Assembly: GCF_900292015.1 (NCBI RefSeq)
Contig: NZ_LR130759.1
Coordinates: 3,472,001-3,536,000, forward strand
Reading direction: 5' to 3'
Length of the DNA: 64,000 bases
Source of the DNA: Mycobacterium basiliense
Lineage (GTDB): Bacteria > Actinomycetota > Actinomycetes > Mycobacteriales > Mycobacteriaceae
Under the pieces are notes generated by a model. The model ran no database searches. It was not told the DNA's origin and was given only the letters and a program-made list of their open reading frames with translations. Of this stretch, positions 27,098 to 35,743 are shown one piece after another. The translations under genes and the position numbers were made by a program. How positions within the stretch are numbered: position 1 is the stretch's first letter; each line of letters starts with the position of its first letter.

Positions 27098-28030
27098 CTA
27101 CCCCGATGCGATGTGACTGAGCAATTCCCGCATGGCACCGGCCGGCGGGGTATGCCCGCCAACCCAGATTGCGCGGAACTGGCGCCTCAGGTCCAATCCG
27201 GGGATAGTGATCGCGCGGAGTCGGCCGACTGCCAGGTCGTCGGCGACGGCCAGCCTACTCATCGCCGCCGGCCCCGCGCCGGCAAGGACCGCGGCGCGCA
27301 TGGCCGCGGCGGAGGACAATTCCAACACCGGCGGCGCTTGCTGTACGTCCTCGCCCAACACCTGTCGCAGCGCCACCGTCAGTGAATCTCGGATGCCCGA
27401 ACGGGGTTCGCGAGCCACCAAGGGTGTTTGCGCGAGTTCGCGGGCGCTGACCGGCTGTGAACGACGCGTCCACCTATGTGCCGGCGGCACCACGACCACC
27501 AGTTCGTCATGTCCCACCACCCGGCTACCTAACCCCTTGGGTGGACCAGGGTTTTCGACGAACCCGAGATCCGCGGTGCCGTCGCGAACCGCGGCTATCG
27601 CATGATCGCTATTGGTGGCGGTCAATATCACTTGCGGGGCGGTGCCCCCGAGCCGTTTGGCCGCGTCTTGTAGTGACAGCAACCAATGCGGCATCAGCTG
27701 CTCGGCAATGGTTTGGCTGGCCACCACCTTGATGCGCTCGCGGCCTTCCTTACGCAACGAGCCCACACCCGCGTCGATCTCCTGGGCGACTTCCAGCAAG
27801 CGGGCCGCCCACTCGGCAACGATCAGGCCGGCCGGCGTGAGCTGAGATCCGCGCGTCGTCCGGACGGCCAGCGTCACGCCGATCTGCGCCTCCATCGCCG
27901 CGAGCCGCTTTGAGACAGCCTGCTGGGTCAATCCAAGTTCACGAGCCGCGGCGCCAAGGCTCTCCGTCTCGGCGATTGCCAAAAATATCTCGAAGGATCC
28001 GAGTTCGGGCATACGGGAGCTGAGCGGCAT
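27098..28030 (-). CDS. LysR-type transcriptional regulator
   Basis: A 310-residue LTTR. The N-terminal HTH reads FLAIAETESLGAAARELGLTQQAVSKRLAAME, followed by a periplasmic-binding-like effector domain (TADLGFVENP, LVVVVPPAHRW). It is divergent from fprA and convergent with the sirA operon. Identical 27-bp elements lie in its own divergent promoter and upstream of sirA, so it is a candidate CysB-like controller of sulfite reduction and its electron supply. Start ATG 28030 or 28012. The effector is unknown. Confidence 0.88.
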   Translation of the reverse strand: MPLSSRMPELGSFEIFLAIAETESLGAAARELGLTQQAVSKRLAAMEAQIGVTLAVRTTRGSQLTPAGLIVAEWAARLLEVAQEIDAGVGSLRKEGRERIKVVASQTIAEQLMPHWLLSLQDAAKRLGGTAPQVILTATNSDHAIAAVRDGTADLGFVENPGPPKGLGSRVVGHDELVVVVPPAHRWTRRSQPVSARELAQTPLVAREPRSGIRDSLTVALRQVLGEDVQQAPPVLELSSAAAMRAAVLAGAGPAAMSRLAVADDLAVGRLRAITIPGLDLRRQFRAIWVGGHTPPAGAMRELLSHIASG

Positions 28031-28044
28031 GGTTGATCAAATCA

Positions 28045-28087
28045 CCACAACTGGGCCGGGCACAACCATTGCTTGTGACATCACAAC
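28045..28087. promoter_or_regulatory. lysR/fprA divergent operator with CACAAC-N5-CTTGTG-N4-CACAAC
   Basis: The composite element occupies 28061-28087 and matches the sirA-upstream element in 17 of 18 fixed positions and in both spacers. Its right half contains the perfect dyad TTGTGA-CA-TCACAA (28073-28086). A further CCACAAC lies at 28045-28051. It ends 57 bp before fprA and begins 31 bp before lysR. Confidence 0.65.
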
Positions 28088-28143
28088 ATTGATACCTCTA
28101 CCCCGGTCCCCGCGTGACCGGAACCATGAAAACGATGACACCC

Positions 28144-29505
28144 ATGAGCCGTCCCTACCACGTCGCCATCGTGGGCGCCGGTCCCTCGGGATTCTTTGCC
28201 GCGGCGGCTTTGTTGAAAGCCGCGGACGGCTCCGATGAAATCCAGGTCGCGGTCGACATGTTGGAAATGCTGCCCACACCTTGGGGGTTGGTGCGCTCCG
28301 GCGTGGCACCCGATCACCCCAAGATCAAATCGGTCAGCCAGCAGTTCGAGAAGATCGCCGCGGACCCTCGTTTCCGCTACTTCGGCAACATCAAGGTGGG
28401 CGAGCACATCGAGACAGTCGAACTCGCCGAGCGCTACGACGCGGTGATCTACGCCATCGGTGCACAATCCGACCGGCCACTGAACATTCCCGGGGAGCAA
28501 TTACCCGGCAGCGTCGCTGCGGTCGATTTTGTCGGCTGGTACAACGCGCATCCGCACTTCGAGCGGATGGCGCCAGACTTGTCGGGCGCCCGCGCCGTCG
28601 TGGTGGGCAACGGCAACGTCGCGGTCGACGTGGCCCGCATCCTGGTGACCAATCCCGACGTGCTCGCCACGACCGACATCGCCGATCACGCGCTGGAAGC
28701 GTTGCGCGCCTGCACCGTTGACGAAGTGCTGATCCTTGGCCGGCGCGGGCCACTGCAGAGCGCGTTTACGACGCTCGAGCTGCGCGAGTTGGGCGAGCTC
28801 GACGGCGTCGACGTGATCGTCGATCCTGCCCAACTGGCCGGCATCACCGACGACGACGCGGCCGCGGCCGGCAAAGTCGCCAAGCAGAACATCAGGGTGC
28901 TGCGCGGCTATGCCGATCGCGCCCCCCGGCCCGGCCACCGTCGAATCATCTTGCGGTTCTTGACATCTCCTATCGAAATCAAGGGAGAAGACAAGGTGGA
29001 AAGCATCGTGTTGGGCGGCAACGAGCTAATCAGCGATGCCAGCGGCCGGATTGTCGCCAAAGACACCGGCCAACGCGAGGAACTGCCCGCGCAATTGGTG
29101 GTGCGCTCGGTCGGCTATCGCGGCGTCCGCACACCGGGCCTGCCGTTCGACAACGCCAGCGCCACCATCCCCCACCGCGGCGGGCGAGTGGCTGGTAGCC
29201 GCAACGAATATGTCGTCGGCTGGATCAAGCGTGGCCCCACCGGAGTGATCGGAACCAACAAGAAAGACTCCCAGGACACAATCGACACCCTGCTCGAGGA
29301 CCTGGCCATCAGGCCCGATTGCGCACCCTCCTGCGACCGCGCCGACGAATTGGCAAATTGGCTGGCCGCCCGTCAGCCCGACCTGGTCAGCGCCGCGCAC
29401 TGGCAGGCCATCGATCGCTTCGAACGAGAATCCGGCCAGGCGCAGCAACGCCCTAGAGTCAAGGTGGCGAGCATGGCCGACCTGCTTCGTATCGGCCGTC
29501 TCTAG
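28144..29505 (+). CDS. fprA: NADPH-ferredoxin reductase
   Basis: A 453-residue adrenodoxin-reductase-type flavoprotein. FAD site GAGPSGFFAAAAL at the N-terminus, NADP site GNGNVAVDVARIL, and the DMLEMLPTPWGLVRSGVAPDHP and VRSVGYRG blocks are nearly those of FprA (Rv3106). It passes electrons from NADPH to ferredoxin. ATG 28144 (MSRPYHVAIVG) matches the known N-terminus; upstream in-frame starts at 28126 and 28114 exist. It is followed 13 bp later by fdxC and lies beside the sulfite-reductase operon. Confidence 0.92.
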   Translation: MSRPYHVAIVGAGPSGFFAAAALLKAADGSDEIQVAVDMLEMLPTPWGLVRSGVAPDHPKIKSVSQQFEKIAADPRFRYFGNIKVGEHIETVELAERYDAVIYAIGAQSDRPLNIPGEQLPGSVAAVDFVGWYNAHPHFERMAPDLSGARAVVVGNGNVAVDVARILVTNPDVLATTDIADHALEALRACTVDEVLILGRRGPLQSAFTTLELRELGELDGVDVIVDPAQLAGITDDDAAAAGKVAKQNIRVLRGYADRAPRPGHRRIILRFLTSPIEIKGEDKVESIVLGGNELISDASGRIVAKDTGQREELPAQLVVRSVGYRGVRTPGLPFDNASATIPHRGGRVAGSRNEYVVGWIKRGPTGVIGTNKKDSQDTIDTLLEDLAIRPDCAPSCDRADELANWLAARQPDLVSAAHWQAIDRFERESGQAQQRPRVKVASMADLLRIGRL

Positions 29506-29518
29506 GAAGGAAGCGTTT

Positions 29519-29845
29519 GTGACGTACGTGATTGCCGAACCCTGCGTCGACATCAAAGACAAGGCATGTATTGAAGAGTGTCCCGTCGACTGCATCTACG
29601 AGGGCTCCCGCATGCTGTACATCCACCCCGACGAGTGTGTCGATTGCGGCGCCTGCGAGCCGGTATGCCCGGTGGAGGCGATCTACTACGAAGACGATCT
29701 GCCCGCCGAGTACAGCGCATACCGCCAGATCAATGCCGACTTCTTTGCCGAGCTGGGGTCACCAGGCGGTGCGGCGAAAGTCGGCCTGACCGAGAACGAT
29801 CCGATCGCCGTCAGGAATCTGGATAGCCGGGCAGAGGTCGGCTAA
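29519..29845 (+). CDS. fdxC: Seven-iron ferredoxin (3Fe-4S/4Fe-4S)
   Basis: A 108-residue ferredoxin. The first cluster ligands are Cys9, Cys17 and Cys21 (CVDIKDKACIEECP) and the second CVDCGACEPVCP. The C-terminal INADFFAELGSPGGAAKVG is typical of the FdxC (Rv1177) group rather than FdxA. GTG at 29519 has GGAAGGAA about 8 nt upstream. It forms an operon with fprA. The pair can feed SirA, although other ferredoxin users, such as P450s, could share it. Confidence 0.92.
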   Translation: MTYVIAEPCVDIKDKACIEECPVDCIYEGSRMLYIHPDECVDCGACEPVCPVEAIYYEDDLPAEYSAYRQINADFFAELGSPGGAAKVGLTENDPIAVRNLDSRAEVG

Positions 29846-29880
29846 CAACAGCCAATCTCCCCCTGGCGCGGCCTGCTGCG

Positions 29881-31542
29881 CTAGGGAATGAGGCTCTGCA
29901 AGTCGCTGATGTTGCTTTGCAGAGTGCCGAGGACAACAAGGGCAACCACCCCGCCAGCGATCGTGGTTAGCCCCACGTCGGCGGCGATGGGATATCCGAG
30001 AGCATTGATAAGGTTGCCCTGCACGAGTTGGTCGACAAAGAGACTGGTGTCGTAGGTGGGCATTGTGATCGCGAATGCCGTGCCGATGTCCGCCAGTGGA
30101 AGCAGGACCGCATAGTCGTCGGAGACGATCTTGGTCAGCGTGTTGACGACCTGCGTGGGTGAGGGGGCCGCAGCAAGCGTCGCCATCAGATCCTGCGGTT
30201 GCGGCGCCGCCAGCGCCGGAAGAGTGATCGGCTGGGAGAAGATCTGCTGCATATCGGCCGAGAAGTCGTGGATACCTTGCTGCGTTCCGGCCACCAGCGC
30301 GTCGGCGACGACCTGCGGTGCGACATCGGGGAACAAACCGAACGTCGTCGTGACGTCCGCGGGGGCCGTGGAGTAGCCGTAGGCCGGGTCGCCGTAACCC
30401 AAATTTACCAGCACTTTCAAGCTCGGTTGAACCAGATTGGCGAGCGGATTGCCGATAACGGGAACCGCGCGCAGCGGTTCTAGCAACGGCAGATTCTCCG
30501 TCGGAATAATGTAGTAGCTGGTGACGCCGGAGTAGTTCGGCGATGTCGACAATTGAATAGCGTTATCGACCTGGGCTGGAGTCAGATCCAAATACGTGGG
30601 ATGCACGTAGACGATGCCCATGACGGCATTGAGATCGGAAATGAAATTCAAAGGGTACCGGGGGAAGTCGGCGAAACCGTCGTACTCGAGAGTGTAGATG
30701 GCCGTCGGATAGATGGTATCCGACGGCGTTCCACCATAGAAGGTGAGGCCAAGGCTCGGGATCGATAGGTCGGGGAAACGCGCCAGCATGCCACCGTTGG
30801 GGTTCATTTCATTCCCCAACAGCACAAAGTTGAGTTCGGACGCGCTCGGGGCGGCGGCGCCCAACGCGGCCAGCTTCTGCATTTCCAATGACGCGATCAC
30901 CGCGCTTTGCGAGATTCCGAATACGGTTACCGTGTTATTCGGAATCGTGAGCTGATCATTGATTGCGTTGTCCAGAATGGTTAAACCCTCGCTCACCGAC
31001 GCGTCGAGGGTCATGCTTTTGACGCCGGTCAGGGGGTAGAGCTCTGCGGGTGTATTCAGCCCCAGCAGGATATTGGCAGAGCGGACGTAGAGCTCGTTCG
31101 CCATCTCGATGAATGTCGGCCCCGGTATCGGGACGCCCGTGCCACCAATAAACAATGTGGTCTTGTTCGCGGCAAATGGCGGAATCGCCGCAGCGGCCGG
31201 CGTGGCCGTCGGTGCCGCAGACGCTCCCCAGGCCCCCGCCAGGGCGGCAGCGCCGTCCGCCTCGGCTTGCGCGTATGCGTTTGCCGCCGCGTTCAGCGTC
31301 TGGTGGAACCCGCTATGAAAGGCCGCGACCTGTGCGGCGATGGCCCGATATTGCTGGCCATAGCTGGCGAATAGGCTCGCGATCGCCTCGGACACTTCGT
31401 CACCGGCGGCCGCCACCACGCTCGAGATCGGACCCGCGGCAAACTCATTGGCCGCGCTGATCGCCGCGCCGACCTCTTCAATCTGTCCAGCAACCGCCAC
31501 CATTGCCTGCGGCTCAGCAACCAACAAAGTCACCTTGTCCAT
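29881..31542 (-). CDS. PE protein with PE-PPE (serine hydrolase) domain
   Basis: A 553-residue protein. The PE domain covers the first ~100 residues (QAMVAVAGQIEEVGAAI, ASYGQQYRA). An alpha/beta-hydrolase-like PE-PPE domain follows from ~130: FIGGTGVPIPG at its start and the nucleophile in FGISQSAVIAS. The C-terminus ends with a hydrophobic segment (GLTTIAGGVVALVVLG) that could anchor it. Members are exported by ESX systems and some are esterases. ATG at 31542 follows AGAGGGG closely. It is convergent with fdxC. Confidence 0.87.
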   Translation of the reverse strand: MDKVTLLVAEPQAMVAVAGQIEEVGAAISAANEFAAGPISSVVAAAGDEVSEAIASLFASYGQQYRAIAAQVAAFHSGFHQTLNAAANAYAQAEADGAAALAGAWGASAAPTATPAAAAIPPFAANKTTLFIGGTGVPIPGPTFIEMANELYVRSANILLGLNTPAELYPLTGVKSMTLDASVSEGLTILDNAINDQLTIPNNTVTVFGISQSAVIASLEMQKLAALGAAAPSASELNFVLLGNEMNPNGGMLARFPDLSIPSLGLTFYGGTPSDTIYPTAIYTLEYDGFADFPRYPLNFISDLNAVMGIVYVHPTYLDLTPAQVDNAIQLSTSPNYSGVTSYYIIPTENLPLLEPLRAVPVIGNPLANLVQPSLKVLVNLGYGDPAYGYSTAPADVTTTFGLFPDVAPQVVADALVAGTQQGIHDFSADMQQIFSQPITLPALAAPQPQDLMATLAAAPSPTQVVNTLTKIVSDDYAVLLPLADIGTAFAITMPTYDTSLFVDQLVQGNLINALGYPIAADVGLTTIAGGVVALVVLGTLQSNISDLQSLIP

Positions 31543-31937
31543 CCCCTCTCAACACCTGACGCTTTGGCGTCCTGCCCCAAGCCCGACAAACGCGGCCGTC
31601 CGATGCCGCACCGCTCACCGAGCCTAGGACGAACCCCCGTGGGCTGTCCTGAATTTGGAAAACGCGTTGCCCAATCAATTCGATCCGGCCCTTGCGGTAC
31701 CAAGTGCCCGCAAGCCGAACGATCTCGAAATCGAAACTGCGCCTGAAGTTTCCAGCGAACTCCGGTCATCCCGGGATAGCAGCAAGCGTTGCAGGCGGAT
31801 GGCTGGCCGGCGACGTCAATCGACCACGATCAGGAAGCGGGTTCCGATAGCCAGACACGAGGATGCCAACCGTGGGTTCTCGTGATCGGCCGTTCCATCA
31901 GCAAACCGGCGCACCCGGGAGCTGGGCATCGCGGCAA
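31543..31937. other. 395-bp gap, no gene seen
   Basis: It lies between the PE-PPE gene start and the 3' end of the TetR gene. Frames are short and motif-free; the PE promoter is presumably in the first 150 bp. Confidence 0.4.
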
Positions 31938-32528
31938 TCAAGGCCGCAACAGGAAGTCGACGAACCAGTTACGCTGCGACACCGACTGTTTCTTGAGCTC
32001 GGCACCGAACACGCTCTTGAGCTCCGAAACAGACATGTGCAGCAGTCCAATGCCAGTTGCGAACGCAGTGGTGGCCCGCCTTTCAGCCTCGTCGTTGTCA
32101 AACCCGTAGTCGCAGAATGCCTGTCGCGTGGCCTTCAGCATCTGACGGTCGGCCTTCATCACCGCTGCCTCGACGGACTCGTCGGAGCGCGCCCATTCCC
32201 GCATGGCCCGCTCGAGCTTGTAAAGTCGCGGCCTGACCAGCAATGCCATCATCGCGGCCAGCCGCTGCTGGGGCGGCAGCTCTCTCATCCGGTCGACTTG
32301 CTGGCGATCGCTGTCGTGGAGTTGCGCCCACGAAGTAACGAGCGTCCTGCGGTAGCCCTCCATGTCTTCGAAATGCCAGTAGAAGCTGCCCTTTGTCACA
32401 CCCAGACGAGCGCAAAGCTGATCGAGTTTGAGCGCGGTGAGACCCTCAGCAGCCAAGATTTCGAAGCCGGCCTGCACCCAATCGTCCACGGTCAGTCGCC
32501 CATTTCCCGACCTACGACGCGTCACCAT
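31938..32528 (-). CDS. TetR-family transcriptional regulator
   Basis: A 196-residue protein with HTH VQAGFEILAAEGLTALKLDQLCARLGVTKGSFYWHFEDMEGY split across residues ~18-60 and a TetR C-terminal domain. It is divergent, with 86 bp between starts, from a flavin monooxygenase gene that it probably represses. Confidence 0.9.
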   Translation of the reverse strand: MVTRRRSGNGRLTVDDWVQAGFEILAAEGLTALKLDQLCARLGVTKGSFYWHFEDMEGYRRTLVTSWAQLHDSDRQQVDRMRELPPQQRLAAMMALLVRPRLYKLERAMREWARSDESVEAAVMKADRQMLKATRQAFCDYGFDNDEAERRATTAFATGIGLLHMSVSELKSVFGAELKKQSVSQRNWFVDFLLRP

Positions 32529-32602
32529 GGATCTGAGCCTACGGTTCGTGGTCGAGTACGTCTTGGAGAAGCAGTACCCACCCCCAATTCCGAACCAAAA
32601 GG

Positions 32603-32615
32603 TATGGTGTTGGGA
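32603..32615 (+). promoter_or_regulatory. Leaderless promoter (-10 TATGGT) of the flavin monooxygenase
   Basis: TATGGT at 32603-32608 ends 6 nt before the ATG at 32615, without a Shine-Dalgarno site. Confidence 0.5.
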
Positions 32616-33772
32616 TGACCACCTTTGCGGGCGGCCTCACCGATACCTTCATTGAGCGGCTCGCCGAGCGCGCACAGGAGGCCGAGGAGCTTCGCCGGCT
32701 GCCCGCGACCACGGTCACCGAACTCACCGACTCCGGATTCATCGATGTGTTGAGACCGCAGCGATACGGCGGGCACCAGGCCGAATTCTCGGAGATCTTG
32801 GCTCCTGTGCGCCGGATGGCGCACGGCTGCGTCTCGACCGCCTGGACCGCAGCGTTTTACGCCCTGCACAACTGGATGCTGGCACTGTTCGACGAGCAGG
32901 CCCAGGAGGAGGGCTTCCGGGCGCGGCCGTTTCTCGCCGCGGCGCCGTTGGCGCCGACCGGTCGTGGCGTCGCCGCAAGCGGCGGCGTTCGGCTAAGCGG
33001 CCGGTGGTCGTGGGCCACCGGAGTGATGGACGCCAACTGGAGCATCGTCGGCGCACTCTGCGGACCCGATGACGCCATCAACCCCGCACTCGTGCTGGTA
33101 CCCGCCGACGACATCCGCGTCATCGATGTCTGGCACACCGACGGGATGCGGGCCACCGGCTCTAACGACATTGAGATCGAGAATGTCTTCGTTCCCAGCC
33201 ACCGCCTGGTCAGTATCAGCGACATCTATGCCGGCAGCACGCCCGGAACGCACCTGCATGATGCGGTCGCCTACCGATGGCCGATGGTGCCCGCGCTCGC
33301 ACTGGTCGCCGCCATGCCGGCATTGGGTGCGGCCGAGCGCGTCGCCGATATCTTCACCCAGCGGCTGAGCGAACGTGAGTTGGCCTACGAGGGCACCAAG
33401 CAGAAGGACAAACCGGCCGCCCAAGCCCGACTCGGCCAGGCGGGCGTGCGACTACGCGCCCTGCACGGGCTGCTTGCCGACACCACCGGGCGCATCGACG
33501 AGATCCTGCTGGCCGGCGACCGCGTGTCTCGCCCGGTCCGCGCCGACGCCCGGCTGGCCGCCGCACACATCGTGCGCGAATCGCGCGCGGTCATCGGCGA
33601 CTTGCTCGAAGCATCGGGTGCTAGCGCGCACTTCCTGCGAAACCCGCTTCAGCGGGCCCAGCGTGACGTCGATGTGATCAGCGGCCACGTGGTATTCGAC
33701 TACGACACCAGCCGTGAACTCGCCGGCGCGTTGGCAATCGGCCTGAAGATCCCACCGACCGCAATGGTGTGA
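32615..33772 (+). CDS. Acyl-CoA-dehydrogenase-fold flavin monooxygenase (HsaA-like)
   Basis: A 385-residue protein with the ACAD fold in its group D monooxygenase form: GYGG-type loop RYGGHQAEFSEIL, GGVRLSGRWSWATGVMDANW, the beta-domain block MRATGSNDIEIENVFVP, and a C-terminal helical domain with DVDVISGHVVFD. Relatives such as HsaA hydroxylate phenolic rings with FMNH2 from a partner reductase. No reductase is adjacent. It is regulated probably by the divergent TetR. Confidence 0.82.
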   Translation: MTTFAGGLTDTFIERLAERAQEAEELRRLPATTVTELTDSGFIDVLRPQRYGGHQAEFSEILAPVRRMAHGCVSTAWTAAFYALHNWMLALFDEQAQEEGFRARPFLAAAPLAPTGRGVAASGGVRLSGRWSWATGVMDANWSIVGALCGPDDAINPALVLVPADDIRVIDVWHTDGMRATGSNDIEIENVFVPSHRLVSISDIYAGSTPGTHLHDAVAYRWPMVPALALVAAMPALGAAERVADIFTQRLSERELAYEGTKQKDKPAAQARLGQAGVRLRALHGLLADTTGRIDEILLAGDRVSRPVRADARLAAAHIVRESRAVIGDLLEASGASAHFLRNPLQRAQRDVDVISGHVVFDYDTSRELAGALAIGLKIPPTAMV

Positions 33773-34011
33773 CCTACCGCCCGGTTCGCCAACCGGCGTT
33801 ACGCCGGCCGCCAATGCCAAGCGGTATGCAACGAAGCGGCGGCCGGATGCGAGACGTCGAGCAAACAGCCGCGGCGCCGACTCGACGGCCCCCACCAATC
33901 CATTACTGCACGTGGTGGGCCCGTTCGCCCGCACCGGGGGCTTCTGCGCGCGGGCTTGGGGCACCACCCTGGATCGCCAGCCCGACGAGCTTCCGGCGGA
34001 TCCCGCCCCAG

Positions 34012-34386
34012 CTACGCTTCTGCGGAAAACCGTTCCCAAGCGGATTGCCTGGTCATACCAAGGGCTTCACCAATTCTCGACCAGGTCACCTCGCGGCGAC
34101 GAAGCTCCTGCACCCACGACCGCAAGTCGGTTTCGACCTGCTTGGACACCACCGCTATGCGAGGGATATGGCTGAGCATCTGCTGGTCGGTCATCGACCC
34201 CCACATCGGCAGTCGAAGCTCTCGCGTTTTGCCCCGGTACTTCCGCATGATCGCGTCGGCGATCCCAACGCAGTCGTTGCAAATCTGCACACCAGGACCG
34301 GCCACCAGTTGGTCGACCTCAGTGTTCGACTTTCCACAAAACGAACACCAAATCTGCGCTGCCGGTTTCGCGCGAGAACTCATCAC
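34012..34386 (-). CDS. Stand-alone ClpX-type zinc finger fused to an HTH-like region (probable autoregulator)
   Basis: A 124-residue protein. Residues ~13-40 are a ClpX C4 zinc-binding domain (CSFCGKSNTEVDQLVAGPG, then CNDC) without any AAA+ ATPase. The C-terminus (VTWSRIGEALGMTRQSAWERF) looks like a DNA-binding HTH. The start is GTG 34386 or ATG 34383, with AGGAG 5 nt before the ATG. Two identical inverted repeats flank its -10 element, which strongly suggests autoregulation. It diverges from a lipase operon. The zinc finger may sense a substrate or dock to ClpXP; that is speculation. Confidence 0.8.
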   Translation of the reverse strand: MMSSRAKPAAQIWCSFCGKSNTEVDQLVAGPGVQICNDCVGIADAIMRKYRGKTRELRLPMWGSMTDQQMLSHIPRIAVVSKQVETDLRSWVQELRRREVTWSRIGEALGMTRQSAWERFSAEA

Positions 34387-34396
34387 CGCTCCTGGC

Positions 34397-34443
34397 GTCA
34401 GGGTTTTCCTGACACCATGATAGGGCGTCAGGATACACCTGAC
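34397..34443. promoter_or_regulatory. Twin operators GTCAGG-N5-CCTGAC flanking a -10 box
   Basis: Perfect dyads at 34397-34413 (spacer GTTTT) and 34427-34443 (spacer ATACA), 30 bp centre to centre. On the minus strand TATCAT (34421-34416) between them is a good -10 for the zinc-finger gene, so a bound protein would cover both sides of its promoter. The same sites lie 38 bp before the divergent hydrolase start. Confidence 0.7.
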
Positions 34444-34480
34444 AACTCAGTGGGAAGGCAGGCTAAGTAAGGTGACCCCC

Positions 34481-35743
34481 ATGGGCAGAGCTCGAATCAT
34501 CCACATCGTCCGGCAGGTCGGTGCGCTGGTGGTGGCCGCGGTTACCGCCGTCTCCACCCTCAACGCCTATCGGCCGCTGGCGCGCAAGGGATTCCTGTCG
34601 TTGTGGTCGTGGCTTTTCGGTCTCGTCGTCACCGAGTTCCCCCTACCAACGCTGGCCAGCCAGCTTTGCGGACTGGTGGTGACAGCTCAACGGCTGACCC
34701 GCCCGGTGCGGGCGATCTCCTGGCTGGTCGCAGCCTTTTCGACGTTGGGTTTGGTGAACTTCAGTAGGGCCGGCCATCAGGCCGATGCCCTGCTCAACGC
34801 CGCGTTGGACAGCGGCCTGGGAACCGATCGGCGCGCGGACTCGGCCGCCCTGTGGCGTCGCCCGGCCGGCGGCGGGACCGCAAAGACCCCCGGACCGCTG
34901 CGCATGTTGCGGATCTACCGCGACTACGCCCACGACGGCGACATCAGCTACGGCGAATTCGGCAGTGCCAACCACCTGGATATCTGGCGACGTCCCGATC
35001 TCGATCGCACCGGCAAGGCTCCGGTGCTCTTCCAGATACCCGGTGGGGCGTGGACGACGGGCAACAAACGTGGACAGGCCCACCCGTTGATGAGTCACCT
35101 TGCCGAGCTGGGCTGGATCTGTGTGGCCATCAACTACCGACACAGCCCACGTAACACCTGGCCAGATCACATCATCGACGTCAAACGAGCCCTGGCCTGG
35201 GTCAAGGCCCACATCGGCGAGTACGGCGGCGACCCCGACTTTATTGCGGTCACCGGCGGTTCGGCCGGCGGACATCTATCGTCGCTGGCGGCGCTAACGC
35301 CCAACGATCCGCAGTTTCAGCCCGGATTTGAAGACGCCGACACCCGGGTTCAGGCCGCCGTGCCGTTCTACGGCGTCTATGACTTCACCCGCTTCGACGA
35401 CGCGATGCATCCAATGATGCCGGGCCTTCTCGTGCGTTATGTGGTCAAACAGCGCCCCTCGAAGAACCTGCAACCATTTATCACCGCGTCGCCGGTCAAC
35501 CACGTTTCCGCGGACGCTCCCCCGTTTTTTGTGCTGCACGGCCGCAACGACTCGCTGGTTCCGGTCGAGCAGGCCCGCGGCTTTGTCGAACGGCTGCGGC
35601 ACGTCAGCAGTCAACCCGTGGTGTACGCCGAGCTGCCCTTCACCCAGCACGCTTTCGATATTTTCGGCTCGGCCCGAGCGGCGCATGCCGCGATTGCCGT
35701 CGAGCAATTCCTGGCCAAGATCTACGCGGCGCAACAACGATGA
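34481..35743 (+). CDS. Membrane-associated alpha/beta hydrolase (lipase/esterase, LipO/LipM-like)
   Basis: About 420 residues of the hormone-sensitive-lipase branch. An N-terminal hydrophobic region (~1-95) probably spans or binds the membrane. The oxyanion motif is IPGGAWTTGNK, the nucleophile GGSAGGHLSS, the acid is in HGRNDSLVPVEQ and the His in FTQHAFDIF. The starts ATG 34481 or GTG 34472 both fit. It resembles LipO (Rv1426c), which lies beside a WS/DGAT gene in M. tuberculosis; here a WS/DGAT gene also follows. It is coupled by 4 bp to the next gene. Confidence 0.83.
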   Translation: MGRARIIHIVRQVGALVVAAVTAVSTLNAYRPLARKGFLSLWSWLFGLVVTEFPLPTLASQLCGLVVTAQRLTRPVRAISWLVAAFSTLGLVNFSRAGHQADALLNAALDSGLGTDRRADSAALWRRPAGGGTAKTPGPLRMLRIYRDYAHDGDISYGEFGSANHLDIWRRPDLDRTGKAPVLFQIPGGAWTTGNKRGQAHPLMSHLAELGWICVAINYRHSPRNTWPDHIIDVKRALAWVKAHIGEYGGDPDFIAVTGGSAGGHLSSLAALTPNDPQFQPGFEDADTRVQAAVPFYGVYDFTRFDDAMHPMMPGLLVRYVVKQRPSKNLQPFITASPVNHVSADAPPFFVLHGRNDSLVPVEQARGFVERLRHVSSQPVVYAELPFTQHAFDIFGSARAAHAAIAVEQFLAKIYAAQQR

